In this document: positions 12,178 through 25,062 of the stretch, in pieces
Layout of the letters: each line of letters begins with the position of its first letter
How positions within the stretch are numbered: the stretch's first letter is position 1
From: Arcuatula senhousia
Lineage: Eukaryota > Mollusca > Bivalvia > Mytilida > Mytilidae
Direction: 5' to 3'
DNA: 64,000 bases
Assembly: GCA_963971305.1 (NCBI GenBank)
Contig: OZ020311.1
Span: 7,192,001 to 7,256,000, forward strand
Notes under the pieces: model-generated
Database searches by the model: none
The model's input: only the letters and a program-made list of their open reading frames with translations
Told to the model about the DNA's origin: nothing
Program-made: the position numbers and the translations under genes

Positions 12178-15100
12178 ATGTGTCATCCTATAACCACATG
12201 GAATGATGAAAAAATGGAGCTAGATGTAAAAGAAATTTTTGAGAATATCAAAGAAAAACACAACTTTTCTTTTTCTTTAAAACCGAAGCAAATTTCTTTA
12301 ATAGAAAATGTTGTAAAAGGTAAACACTCGGTGGGCATTCTGCCCACTGGGTATGGTAAAAGCATATGCTTTCAAATTTTGCCTGTAATAATGGAGGAAT
12401 ATTTTAATAAAAAAACTACTGTTTTGGTATTCTCACCATTAAAATCACTAATGTTTGACCAGTGCCAAAAAACATCTGATCATAACATTCCAAGTGTATG
12501 TCTGACACAGAAGGGAGACATGACAACTGAGGAAATAGAAGGTATATTTATAACACCAATGAATTTTGTCATATAAAGAACTGATAAATGTATCTTTGTT
12601 TATATATATATATTGGTTTCTTTGTTTAGACCTCCATAAGCAGACAAAGGGGTTTGGTGGGTGCAGCCCCCCCCCCTTTTTGGCAAAAGAAATAAAATGG
12701 CTACCGGTACATAGAAAATTATTAGGCTAAAGCATGACCAAAATGGTACCATGTACACCTTCCTCTTTACAAAGTTTCTGTACATATCATATAGATATTA
12801 TTTTTAAATATAAGTCCTTGGATTTTGGGACTATTACTCACCAATGAACAGTGTATATCTTTATTAAATACTGGATTTTAAAAATTCCAGATCAGCAAGC
12901 ATCAGTCCTACATTCACATCCAGTTCTACTGTCAGTTTCAGGGGCGGCTCCAGGATTTTTTGAAAGGGTGTCCGCGGTAGAGACATGGGGTCGAAAGCTT
13001 ATAATTGGCCAATTTTGGCCGAATTTTGCATGAAAATAACAAAATACAGACCTCCTGGACCCCCCTTCTGGATCTGCCACTGCATCTTGATATAAAAAGT
13101 GGCTAATTGCTAATGATAACTGACAGTTTTGTTTGGCTTTTTCAATATTTTTGGCAGAGCGCCTCTGATGATCTCAAAAAGATGAAACCAGTGTCGGGCA
13201 TAGCAAAATTTATTGTCTGGAACTTTGTCATTTTTGTTTCATTGTGGTTGTTAAATTTCTGCTGGTTATTTTGGTTGTGTCCTGTTCCTCCATGTCCTCT
13301 CCTTTTATAAATGGTGTTTAATATTTTGATTTTGTAGGCATCAAAAAGGGAGACTATTCTTTGATTTACCTATCCCCAGAAATTCTTCTGAAATTTAATT
13401 TTTGGAGTGATATTTTATTGGAATCGGATATATACCAGAAGCAGATGTGTGCGATAGTTGTGGATGAAGTTCATCTGCTTGAAACTTGGTAAATACAATT
13501 AAAGACACACAATTTTTATTTAAAATGAACCTTTAATAATAATCAGAATCAATTTACTAGATTGGAGTATAATACAAGTGATATAATGCATAAATTGTAG
13601 TGAATTGAATAATGAATGAGCTAAATCCAATAATAATGATAATCTATTGCAAAAGTCAAAACAATTAATATGATTAAATAATAATAAAATCTGCAAAATA
13701 GTTTTACATTTGCATGTTAAAAAATTTCTTCAGAAACAGAATATACATGTAGTATAATATAAATTAAAATTTGAGAGCCCCAGTTAATCATGATTTTCAG
13801 AAGATACTGTACATATAGGAATTTAAAATTTTTTGTAAATTCTAGGGGTACGAAATTTAGGCCAACATTTTCAAAGCTCGGAGAGCTCAGAAGTCATTTC
13901 ACTAAAGTTCCATTTTTACTCTTGACTGCAACCTGCACTGACAAAATCTTAGAATCTGTTCTTGGAAAGACGTTCATCAAAGATCCTGTGATTGAATCTA
14001 TAAGCCCAGACAGGTTTGATCAAAATGTTTATATACAGTAGACAATTTAAAATAATAATTAAATTTAAAGGCCTTACAGTTACTTCATATATAAATATTA
14101 CTTTTATTGGTTTAAAATAAGCTGCTAAAATAAAACAGTAAAGTGATGATTGAGGGCCTAAGTTCTGATGCATTTTTTATTGCCCTAAACTTCAATTATT
14201 CAAACACAGTGACAGTATAAATGTACTATATTAAGATATAGAAATTTAAATCAAAACAAAAACATTTGCAAGATATATACTAGTGGATTATCAAATACAA
14301 TTAAGAGACATACATTTAGCAATGCAAATGAAAGTTTAAAATTACATTTAACATCAAATACATACAATCCCAAAAATATTTTACAATGTAGATTTAATAT
14401 CTGTTACAATAAAGTCTACGCTTTTCATTATTATGTATGGTTATAGAAAAAATACAATGTTTACAGGCCTAACATATTTATAAAATATGTAAGTGAGGCT
14501 GGCATGAAACCACTGGAACAGCTTGAATGGTACTTTAATGAAATTAAAGAAAAAGGAGTAGGTGCAAACAAGGCAATATTGTATGTAAGGTAAATATCTA
14601 AAAGATAATATTTGTAAATATTTAAATGAAGAGTGCAGAATAAATGTTTACTTAAAGTTATGTCAGAAAAGTTTTGATGATCAACATTGGATATATAATT
14701 TCAAAAAAGTTTAAAAAAGAAAAAAAAACTTTCAGTGTGATATTATAAATACATGAACTAACAGCACAATTTGTTTCTAATTCTTCATAATTATGACAAG
14801 TAATATGCACCATTACAAATAATTTTCAATTATGAAAAAAATAGTGAACAATTCATGGTTCAAGAAATACAGTAAATCATAAAGATGCATTTGCAATAAG
14901 AAAGGCATGAATAAATTACCATATGTTCTTGAACAAAGTTTACTGAACATACCACAAAACTTGCATCATACATAAAACCTATAAAGGCCATCATTTAAAA
15001 ATTAATATGTGGATCGTGTCTTTTTGGCACATATTCCATATGCTTTTTATTTAAAATTATTTTTTTTGTTTACCCAGTTGTTAAAACGGTGGATAAGAAT

Positions 15101-15796
15101 GTAGGATTTGTATCTTATTCATAACCATAATAAATATTATATTAATCAAGTGACTTAATTAAAAAAATAAAATACAAAAAAGTACACTCATTATTTCTAA
15201 AATACCAAATGTTTCTAAAATACAATTAAAAGTAATATTTTTGTAGGAGTGTGAATGTTGTTGGAACGCTGTATAGAGATGTCATGGGTCAACTTAGGGA
15301 TTATGCATATAAAGATATGCATAAATGTTATGAGAATCGTTTAGTTGGTGTTTATCATGCCGGGTTGGAAGACAGTGATCAGAAGAAAATTGTTAACCTT
15401 TTTAACAAAACCAATTCAGTTATTAGATTTCTGCTGTGTACAGTAGCTTTTGGCTTGGGTGTTGACATTCCAGACGTCAGATATGTCATGCATTGGGGAG
15501 TATCCGATTCTGTTTTGCAATACTGGCAAGAAATAGGTAGGGCTGGTAGAGACGGTCAAAAGGCTACAGCATACTACTATGCTGTAAGAGCATCAGTTGT
15601 TAATGCAGAGGAGGACATGAAAGTCCTCATTCAAGATATAAACAAAGGTAACATTAAATGTGTCCGACAAGCCATATTAGGACAGATGATAGGTGGTAAG
15701 CAGGCCAACAACTCAAATTCTGAAAGTGGTGAATGTAAATTGTGCAATTGCTGCAGCTTGTGTAAGGGGAATTGCCAGTGTGAACAAAACAAATGA
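12178..15796 (+). CDS. RecQ-like superfamily II DNA helicase of the transposon
   Basis: Five exons (12178-12541, 13338-13488, 13846-14013, 14467-14589, 15247-15796) total 1356 nt, 451 residues plus TGA. The predicted ATP-dependent 3'-5' DNA helicase has motif I LPTGYGKS (residues 55-62), motif Ia FSPLKSLMFDQ, motif II DEVH (164-167), motif III LLTATCTD, the RecQ-typical DRPNIF junction, motif V TVAFGLGVDIPDVR and motif VI QEIGRAGRDGQ (363-373). The C-terminus ends in a cysteine cluster, CKLCNCCSLCKGNCQC. It is shorter than cellular RecQ, with no clear winged-helix or HRDC part. The first ATG is used; a second at codon 13 is also possible. Donors and acceptors are consensus. A role in processing transposition intermediates is inferred. 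Confidence 0.88.
12939..13084. mobile_element. Short MITE with CAGGGGCGG ends in helicase intron 1
   Basis: The stretch begins CAGGGGCGGCTCCAGGATT and ends TTCTGGATCTGCCACTG, an imperfect inverted repeat. Related sequences with GGATCTGCCCCTG ends lie at 33101-33231 and 49556-49733. The CAGGGG start fits hAT-type MITEs, but no clear duplication was resolved. Confidence 0.5.
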
Positions 15797-16412
15797 ATAA
15801 ACAATTAAGCTTAGTTATTGAAAAAGGATACGAATTCAATGGCATTTGGTATTTTTTGGTAGAAATATTGATAGCTTGATAAGAAATTTAAAACGTTAAA
15901 TTTTCACTTCTTATCCATTGTATTATTTTAAAATTTCTGCTTATTATGTAGGTTGTGTCACGTACACTTATTCCACATCTCATTATTTTCCTATCTTTTA
16001 CATCAATCTATATATGTTTCTTAGCTAGTAGTCAGTTACTTTGAGTGTTCTGAGACAAAAGAGTTCTTCTATGTCTTATTGTTTTTATATAGTATTTTGT
16101 CTTCTCTCTTGGGGAATTGAACTTTTGTCGATTGAGTTTTACATTGAGTTATATATGTATGCTTTGTGTAAGGGAAGGTTGGATCCAAAATACTAGTTAA
16201 ACCCCGCCACATTTTATATGTGCCCGTCCTAAGCCAGGAAATTTTTCCAAAGGTGCAGCAGGCTAGTTGGAAAGGGGAAAGGAGTTCCAAGACGGCAAGC
16301 AGTGACCTGTGGTCATGTTGAAGGCTGCTTGCTGTTTACCATTGTGATTTTTTTAAATATCCATACACTTATTTCACATCTCAATACCGTCTATTAATAG
16401 TTAATTACTTAA

Positions 16413-19400
16413 TTACTCCAATACAAATTGTTCATCATCTAAGACCTTCGAGTACTTTTTCAATCGATTTGACAAATTTTCAGGACTGTAGATGGCAACA
16501 GTGTTTGTAAATCCCTGAAAGCCGGGGTGATGTCTTCTAACAGACCTACTGAACAACTGTTCAGGAAGGTAACATTTTATAAACTTGTTAATGAGCATGC
16601 TACTCGCTGATGCTTTCGTGGTCTTGGCTTTAATGGCATACTGAGACATGATCTTTACTGCAAATATTTCCTCAATTCCTTTCCCCAAACTTCCAACTAG
16701 TCTGCTGCACCTTTGGACCTGTTTGTCGGAGTACTGGCCATGTGCATTCTTAAGGTTTCCTAAAAATACATTTAAATAATGAAAATTAAATGTGGAATTT
16801 TAGAATATTGTTCTAGTATATTAAACTAGTCATATAATATTCATGCAATAGCAGGCAAGAATTGCTTACTCTTCCAGAGCATCTGAGTTCACTGTAGTTG
16901 AGTTCTTGTTGTTAGTTGTCATTCAATTATGTTTGATAATTTTATGTGGTTTGTTTCTGTGTGTTGCCTTTGTCTTTCTCTGGAAATTTCTCACATTTGA
17001 TATTCGGAAGCCCCTTTAGTATGTTAAGGACTGTATTATTTCATTCACTTTTTGTTGCATTTGCTTATATAATACATTTCAATATCTAGCTATTCATAAA
17101 TGGATGTAGAATAATGTACCCTACAGAGCCCACTTATCATTTTTTACAGATTTTTTACCTTTAAACTCATTGTTCTGAAACTCATTCACAAGATCAAGTG
17201 CTAAGTTGTTACCCTGACCACCAGACAAATTTGCTGTACTGTTCCATGTGAGGTCCTCCCTTAAGTGGTGTGGAAGCCATCCAGCTACAGCTGTAAAAAA
17301 AGAATATAAGAGTATTATTGAAAATGTTTTACTTTAATTACTTTACACCTATTAAGTATGATTAGAAATTGTAAGTGAATCATATTTTTCCCCCTTGAAA
17401 GGTTTTATGCAATACAACTGCAGAAGTAATTCATTGTAACTTATGCATGTAGTACCATGAAAATGAAGCAGTCAGAGATTCAAAGACAATTTGATTCAAT
17501 ATATTGAATGTATTATTTTTTTTTTCGTAATAGCAGTAACTTAATTGATTTGCAATTAAAAAACTTAATTGATGATGTTACAAAACAGGTACAAAACAGT
17601 ACGTTTTTGAATGAATATAACTGATAAAAGCGCTGAATTGATATTTAAGATTTATTTCTTTTTAGTAGTTCTGTACCACCCCCCTTTCTTAAACTTTATA
17701 CTTACCTGCAAGTAGGCGATGCCCAAGTATGAGGTATTTGTTGTGGCGGTTTTCCCAGAAGTCAACCATGTTGATTCTCCAGTCTGACAACATGGCTACC
17801 CCATCATTCTCCCTCTCTGCATCTTTGTCAGCTATTAGCTTAAGGCCAGTCCAAAGTAAACTACATGTGTACATGAAGATATGGTCATCATTATCTTGAA
17901 CTGTTGGTGGACCTTAAATAAATGTTATTTCGATTATTAAAAATAAAATGACAAAATTTTGTAGAAAATTTAATATGTATTGAAATCTTTAAATGGGTGC
18001 ATTTTTGAGATGCAAGGAAACCCATTCTTGGGATGCCAGGATAGACGATATTGAGATGTGGAATAATTAAAATTATGCGACACAACAAACAGTAATTTAA
18101 AAAATCACAATAAACCCTTTTTTATCATAAATTTATATAAAAAAATGGTCATACAACAATATATATTAAGGTAAAGGGTCAAATATCTCCTTATATGTAT
18201 ATGTTGCTTATAAGTGCATTAATTTTCTAATAATTTATCATCTTATCATTGCTCACTTCAAAGCTACTGAAAATATTTGGGGAAAACATTTTAAATATTT
18301 ATAGCCTTACGTTCATCATCAGAATCTTCATTATCACTGTCATAATTTGGTGTATCATCAGCAAAATAAATGGTTTCATCTAGATCTTCAACTTCTTGGT
18401 TCGTTTGATCCATATTGTCATTCTGATATGGAAGCGTAGCATCCAAATCTTGAACCGCTGTGTTGATTGATGTTTGATCAATATTTGGCTTGATAATATC
18501 AATAATTTGATCAGATATGTGGTGAAGTAGATCAGATTTATCCAAAATTGTTTCTAGTTCTGGTATGTCATCAGTCGAGTTGATATGCAATAAATGGCAA
18601 ACCAACAAACACACAAGAGCTTCTGTTACAAACATCAAAAAATCCTGGACTTCATTTACACAATCAGATATTTTCTTTTTTACATTTTTGAACTTAAACC
18701 GGTTCTTTATCTGGAACAGACTCCCCTTTGAGGCAGCACTTCTCCCATTAAAAAACTTATTCATGCAGTCCTGAAAAAAAAATACATGTACATGTATATA
18801 GATTTTAAATTTACTATATGCATAAATTGTCTTAGAGCTGTTCCAGAATTAAAGATGTAAGGAGGCGGGGTTTCAGGAGGCATTTTTTTCTTTACCCCAC
18901 CATCAAATAATATTTAATTTTGATCATTGTTTCTTCAGAAAATATTTCTAAAACACCCTCCACACATCATATAAATTAGTGCCTCCCGACAGCCATGCAC
19001 ACATTTAATTCTGGAACAGCCCTTAAACAAAGTTGTTTAAAATTGCTCATGTAAATTCAACGGATATCAGGACTTAATTCTTGTTACAACTTGAATTTAT
19101 GTTGCTAGTTGTCATTCAGTTGTTTTTACTGGTTTAATGTTGTTTGTTTCTGTGTGTTGTCTTTGCCATTCTCGTTTTTTTTTATTTTGTCTTTGAAATT
19201 TTGGATGCCCCTTTGGTACCTCATTGCATCTTTCATAAAAAAAAACTGGCAGAGTTATATCTGAGAAAAATATATATATATTTTTGTGTAATTATATATG
19301 AAATTATTTTTATTGACCCTGTGATTTTTCCTTCTTTTTTTTTTAAATTGCTGTTTATTTATATGTGACATGTATGCTTATACCACCTCTCATTATCATC

Positions 19401-22400
19401 TACTGTGTTGCTAGTTATGCTTTATATTACCTGCAGTAAGATACATCTTTTGTGAAATCCTTGCGGCCTTGGGATCAAACCTATCAACATGTCTTCAGGT
19501 ACCTCGCTAACTGCCATCGCTAACCTGGCGGTAATCATCCGCTCCACGCTCAGTTGGTCACCGTTACATACAATAGGTATGGGTTTACCATTTACATCTG
19601 AGACCGGAACATAGTTCTTGAGAAACTTCATAATTTCGATGACCCCTCGACAAGATGCTGGATTTTCTTTAAGTACACCCAGGTTAACCTGAAAAGATTG
19701 ATAAACTAAAGTGATATTGAAAAAAGAAATATTTGTAAATCAATATATTAATGCATATTGACACTGATCAGGTTCTAACTTAATAATGCATGATAGTGTT
19801 CAAACACTGTATCTCATTTTAGCCTTTCAATGATTTTTGTCAGTAATAAAAAAATAAAATAAGTAGATCGAATGATCCTACATCAAAAACCGCTTACTCT
19901 TCCAGAGCACCCATCTTACAACTTTTTTGTTTGTGTTGCTAGTTGTCATTCAGTTGGAATTGGGGGTTTTTTTGGTGGTTTTTTGTTGTTTGTTCCTTTG
20001 TGTTGTCTTTGTCATATTTTCGTTTTTTTGTCCTCAAAATTTCTGACTTTTGATATTCGAATGCCTTTTAAGTACCTCATTGCTTCTTTCATGTAAACAA
20101 AAATGGTAATGTTATATATGTGTTATATATGATATTAAAAAAATTATAAGCATACACATACAATTTCAGACTTCAGACTGGATTCTGTGGAATATTTGTG
20201 TTCAATATGCATTGTGACATCAGCATCTTGAAAATACTGGAAGTGCTTTTTCACTGTCCTCTCTACCATTATGGACATCCTATTATGTAGCCTCTCCCAG
20301 TCCGCATCCATAGGCAGAAAGTTCTGTAATAAAATTAAGATATTGGCAATAGTTAGTATTCATACACAGATAGAGAATCAAGATATAAAACTTAAAAAAG
20401 ATTAAAAAACATCCCTTCTAACATTCTATTTTTTAAAAACGTATATATTCTACCTACCAGGACCAGTCTTAGTTGATTTTAATTAGTTTGATAAGTCCTA
20501 ATTCGGTTTTCTAGTTTGACATTTTGGTTTATTTTTTTCCATCCACTTCATGTGTTTCGCTTTTTAAATTTTTGTGTAGAGTGCCTTTGATGAGTCTTGA
20601 ATAGAAATACAAGTCAGGATTGGTTACTTTGTTGTACTTTTTGTTTCAAATAACTTACGTGCAACTGAATTTCTGTTGCAGGCACTGTGTCATCTAAGTC
20701 ATTTACAAAATGCATAAATCCAATTCGATTTCTGGTGGCAAATGACAAAGCCCACAGCATCATTTTATTTTCACCTCCCACTTTATTACGAGTTACAGAA
20801 AGCTTTTGAACATTGTCCCAGCACAGGGAGAATCCTGGGTCTGAAAAGAAAAACTGACAGAAATTAGCAACATTGTTATACTATTTTATTGATAAAACAA
20901 GTTAATTAAGTTAATATGGATAAGGCATTGCCATAAATGTGAGCAAAGCTAAAAAGACTATATATAAACTTGCCGAATATGCAGACGATTTGTTTTTTGT
21001 TTGTTTGCTTATTTAGGGACAATTAAGATAAAATATTGGGCGAGTAAACTTTGGAACATGTAGTTTCGTATGTGCATTTAATTATTTTATGGGACAATTT
21101 TATTTAACATATGGTTGTTTTTTTTATATGATTTTAATCAAATATTTTAGTATTTTCCTACCTAATCTATACAAAGACTGATCAAAAGGATCATCAATCA
21201 CTGACGACTCTAACAGGGGAACTATTCCATCAAGATCATCTGCACATTGGGATGTCCCTTCAGATTCAAGATCACTCTCAAAACCATTGTCAGTGTGGAC
21301 ACTGTTTTCTGGTGAATCTTCATAACGAGCTGTGGCAGATGAAAGTGATGATCCATCCTCGGATGACTCATCAGAGGAGTCATTGTGAACTCCATTATGT
21401 TGAACTAGATTACCAGCCTCAACCTGTGAAAAACAAATGCAAAATAGAAAAAGAGGGGATTTATAGAGGTGTATCAAGCAAGGTTTACAAAGAAAATGTA
21501 CTTGAAACATGTGAAAAATTAGATTTATTTTTTTTAAGAAATTAACTGTGTTAAAATAATAAAAATGAAAAAATGGCATCTTTTTGTAACCTTAATTGGG
21601 CCTCTTGCCAAATGACTAGCAGTGTCTACATGTTTCGTTTAAAGCTGTTGGCTGTATGGTTTTCATTGTCATGATTGTGGTTTTTAAATTTTCATTCAGT
21701 TTTCTTAGATCTGTCTGTTGCATTGTGTGACATGCACATGCACTTATTCCATATCCATTGGCGTCAGAAATTGTAATGAAATATGTTTTTGAGTGGTAAA
21801 GTTTTATAATTAATGAGCTGTTGTGGAAAATACAAGCTTAATTTTTAAAGGTTGGTTTTGAATAACATAATTACTAATTGAGTTACGTACCTGAACATTG
21901 TGCTGCCAGTCTCTGATTTTACTGTCAAAATTAGAACAAAGAATGTCTATTACACGCTGAGTTGTGGTAATGCTCCTACATAACCCCAGTTTGTTAAACC
22001 ATCTAAATATCTGAAAAAAAGTAATCAGAGAATGTTCTGTTATCATGCAAAATATTTCTTTATACTAATACAAAATTTTTGTTACATGACTGTGTCAGGT
22101 ACACTAACTCAACATCCCATTATTTTCTATTGAGAGAGGTTAATTCTCAGTCAAATCAAAACAAACTAGCTTGCCTTAAATTTGACATCATTTTAAAGAT
22201 GATTTGTTAATTTTTCTTGTGGCATATAAAAGCTTGATCATTAATTAGAGCTTTAGCCATGTTAGCTGCAAACATGTATCTCTTGAGGCTGCTCATTTAA
22301 TCATTCTTATTTTGCTACATGTTTGCAGCTATTAGAGCATGTACATGTTTTGTATGTTTTGTATCTAACCAACTTTAAATAAAGCTTTTCTACTTTGACT

Positions 22401-23957
22401 TTGCTAGACAGGCTCATATATAAACATGTGACATGCTACCTGAAACACACAAATTATTTAATAGGCACTAGCTTTACCTTATGATTGCATCCAGATCGAT
22501 ACATCTCAACAGATATGATATCCTGCATAAAGTTGACAACTGTTGGAAAACGTAAATGCAAAATATTTGCAAGTAAAACTCCATAAGCTGGCAGGAGTGG
22601 TCCAACATGGTTTCTTTCATCACTGCAATGTATAAAAAAGATAAAATTAATTATTTGATTATTATTTTAGGATTTAATTTTCCTTTTTAAAACACCCCCA
22701 AACAATCTTGTCTATTTTTGTATATTTTGTATAAACATTTCCATTTTTTGGATAGCTGCTTACACTGTTGACATGCATTGAAAGAAATATGAACTCTAAT
22801 ATCCTTGGTACCGAAGCCACAAGTATGCATCTTGACGCGACTCATTTTTTTATTTCTTTTATTATGGCCATGGTTCCCAACTGAAAAAAGCAAGCGGCCA
22901 CCAGAGCTACATGATTGCAGCTAATATCATTTGGCCAATTTCAAAACATATGAAATGTGTTGAATTTAATTGTGCATACAAGTATTGTGTCACATACACA
23001 TATGTTACTTTCAAATGTTTGGTCATTTCATACAAGAATTGTATCACACACACATATACTTCCACATCTTATTACTTTTGAATGTTTGTTTTTAGTTTAT
23101 CTTTGATTTGATTTTTTTAGGGTAACATGTAATTGAAATATTATATTTCATGTTGTATATTAATTTCATGTCTTCTTAATTCATAAAAATATAAAAAGAA
23201 CATACATCGCAACTCTCATTTCTTTATGCCAGGTAGCTGTCAAGGCACCTTTTACTGCTGCTGTCAGAGTTGGAATACATTTGTCTGTTGACTTAATAAA
23301 AGAATTCCAAGAAAAATCCCTTAAAGATTCCTCATTCAGGGGCTTTGCAACAACAATGCTGCTTGGATCAGTTTTTTTCATCTCATAACGTACAGCATAT
23401 TTTGTGAACTTGGCAAATCCCTGTCTTGCAGATTTACTTTTTTCATACAATAATTTGAACAACCGAAAATATTGAGAGTTACGCAAAGCATTAACGGCTT
23501 TTTCAACAAATGCTTTAGAACCTTTAACACTAGATTTGGTTGGAGATTGACTTTTCAATTTCTTGACCTTGGGTGAAACAAATGTCAAAGACGCCAATTT
23601 GCTTTTCTTCGTTATTGGCGATACAAATTCAAGAGAGGCATGCTTCTGTGGTGTAGACTCAAACAAGGGTCGCTTCCTTTTGCTTATATATGATGTTTCT
23701 GATTGTAGCTTATTGAATTCTTCCAAAGCCTCTTTTGTTTCAGAATTAGATTTATAAACTTTTACCACTGAGCTTGCACATTTATTGCAAACGTACAAAC
23801 ATTTGTCTGGTGTAACATGAGTATCTAAACTTTGTAAAACTGAACGGATTGAAATAGCAGGAAGCTTATAATGGCTGTCAATAGATGTCCTTTTGTAGCC
23901 CCTGTTTCTTAATTCAAACTTATTATTGCAGTTTATACATGTACTGTTTTCTGCCAT
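16413..23957 (-). CDS. Eleven-exon transposase-like protein (DUF6589-like) of the transposon
   Basis: Exons, 5' to 3': 23206-23957, 22478-22622, 21891-22010, 21162-21423, 20659-20840, 20162-20323, 19431-19688, 18311-18770, 17706-17912, 17159-17290 and 16413-16759. Together they make 3027 nt, 1008 residues plus stop, with every junction in phase. The N-terminus has a zinc-binding pattern: CINC at residues 7-10, then CLYVCNKC at about 53-60. A Ser/Asp/Glu-rich acidic exon covers 340-426. Then come GFSLCWDN (D435), IVCNGDQLSVERM (D585) and GLIPRPQGFHKR, resembling from memory proteins annotated DUF6589. A second acidic tract ends near 780. The Asp residues are candidate DDE-type catalytic residues; the third was not assigned. 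It converges on the helicase, with 3' ends 616 bp apart. Confidence 0.82.
16848..17040 (+). repeat. Truncated tail copy of the YIDD retroelement family
   Basis: The segment shares AGAATTGCTTACTCTTCCAG, a GTTGTCATTCA block and GATATTCGGA/GCCCCTTTAGTA with 11043-11275, 19085-19240 and 19884-20095. It lies in the intron between the last two transposase exons. Confidence 0.5.
19085..19240 (+). repeat. Truncated tail copy of the YIDD retroelement family
   Basis: It carries the GTTGCTAGTTGTCATTCAGT, TTGTTTCTGTGTGTTGTC and GATGCCCCTTTGGTACCTCA blocks of the family and lies in the transposase intron between exons 18311-18770 and 19431-19688. Confidence 0.5.
19884..20095 (+). repeat. Truncated tail copy of the YIDD retroelement family
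   Basis: It carries CCGCTTACTCTTCCAGAGCA, GTTGCTAGTTGTCATTCAGT and GATATTCGAATGCC as in the other copies. It lies in a transposase intron. Confidence 0.5.
22258..22350. repeat. Internal copy of the transposon's subterminal motif, foldback
   Basis: TTAGCTGCAAACATGT at the left is followed by ACATGTTTGCAGCTA at the right, giving a short foldback within a transposase intron. The same motif sits inside both element ends (11624 and about 24750). Confidence 0.6.
22795..22925. repeat. Second internal copy of the subterminal motif
   Basis: The right part (CAAGCGGCCACCAGAGCTACATG followed by GCAGCTAAT) matches the right subterminal block at 24732-24770, with a diverged inverted arm at about 22795-22850. 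It lies in the intron between transposase exons 1 and 2. Confidence 0.55.
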
Positions 23958-24419
23958 GTTTTGTTTTATTTATCATATTGCACACATGCTTTTTTTTCCA
24001 TAATAAGAAGTTATCTCCCATTACTTTAATTTCCTATTTTTTTTTATTTATAGAAATGAAAGTAGAAACAGAAATAGAATCTAATAATATTTGGTTCCCA
24101 TTGATTTGAGTTACCCCTATAGAGACATGCCTCTCTGGAATTCTCCCCCAGTTTTATAAAATAGCAATCCAGACTCCAACTAACAAAAAAAAAGAATTTG
24201 CCAAAATGAAAGTAAAACTGCGTTATTTTGATCTGATTAAAGTAACTTGTCAACTTACTGAATAACGTTTACTCCAGATTTAAGTAATGTAATCCACCCG
24301 CTTACTGTCAAGTTGGATATTCGTCGGCTAAGATGGCATTTGAACTAAAATTACACTGCTGTAGTCCATGGACGGTTGTTGTTGCTAATATAAATCATTC
24401 ACCGGAAGACGGTATGTGT

Positions 24420-24803
24420 GGAGTTGCTCCCCCCTGAGTCACGTGGTACAAAACCGAGATCTCGTCGAATTCAAAATGGCAGAACGAAGAAGGCGGAGTT
24501 TGTGAAAATAAAGAATATTGATCGATATATGGGCACGATAAAGGGTTTTAAAGGTAAATAACTATGGAAGTTTGAAGATAAATTCTTCTGCTATCAATCG
24601 ATGCCCATTTTTTCTAGCGGATATTAAGGAGAGATAACAAAAATCACAGAAACCTTTGAATGCGCTATTTCTACAGAAATTAAATGGGCCTGAATTGTAG
24701 CTCTATGGTCCGCAACTAACCAAAAATCAAGCGGCCACCAGAGCTACATGTTTGCAGCTAGTAGGGTCGGGTGACAGTAAACTCACCTACTTTTTTTTTG
24801 GCC
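24420..24803 (-). repeat. Right terminal/subterminal inverted repeat of the helicase transposon
   Basis: Read on the minus strand it starts GGCC, an A-run, GTAGGTGAGTTTACTGTCAC, then AGCTGCAAACATGTAGCTCT, GAAATAGCGC and, furthest in, TTGTACCACGTGACTC. These follow the order of blocks in the left end. It lacks the roughly 150 bp between terminal tip and first shared block seen on the left, so the ends are unequal. Confidence 0.75.
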
Positions 24804-25062
24804 TAAGCAAAAAGCTTGTTTCCAAATCCAGGATAAACAAATATGTTTAAACTAAAGTCATGGCCGGGACCCAAACCTAGACTACCCTGGTTCATGTATG
24901 TAACTAACTGAGCTTAAGATTTGAAGTAACCACTATAGCGACTTCAATATCTGTTACATTTGTGTACATGACCAAGATTTATTCAAAACCATCCTAAATT
25001 CTTTTCTTTTTCTTTTTGTTTTTTGTAGCAGTTGTAGACTGTGCAGGATTGATAGACAATGC

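Larger units (their letters stand above)
11429..24803. mobile_element. Complete 13.4-kb helicase-encoding DNA transposon (AcademH-like)
   Basis: The element is bounded by inverted GGCCAAACAAAAAAGTA-type ends (left 11429, right 24803) and flanked by a 3-bp duplication TAA (11426-11428 and 24804-24806). It carries a RecQ-like helicase gene (plus, 12178-15796) and a convergent transposase-like gene (minus, 23957-16413). All sixteen exons join in frame. The Academ superfamily is known for 3-4-bp duplications, and its AcademH lineage carries a superfamily II helicase. The assignment to AcademH is an inference from gene content and TSD, not an alignment. A deleted derivative with the same ends lies at 31762-31988. 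The element probably sits in WDR46 intron 1. Confidence 0.85.

Noticed and set aside
13949..14173. Minus-strand open frame over helicase exon 3
   Set aside because: It is antisense to a well-supported helicase exon and intron.
21252..21545. Plus-strand 97-codon open frame
   Set aside because: It is antisense to the acidic transposase exon 21162-21423, whose splice phases fit the full-length gene.
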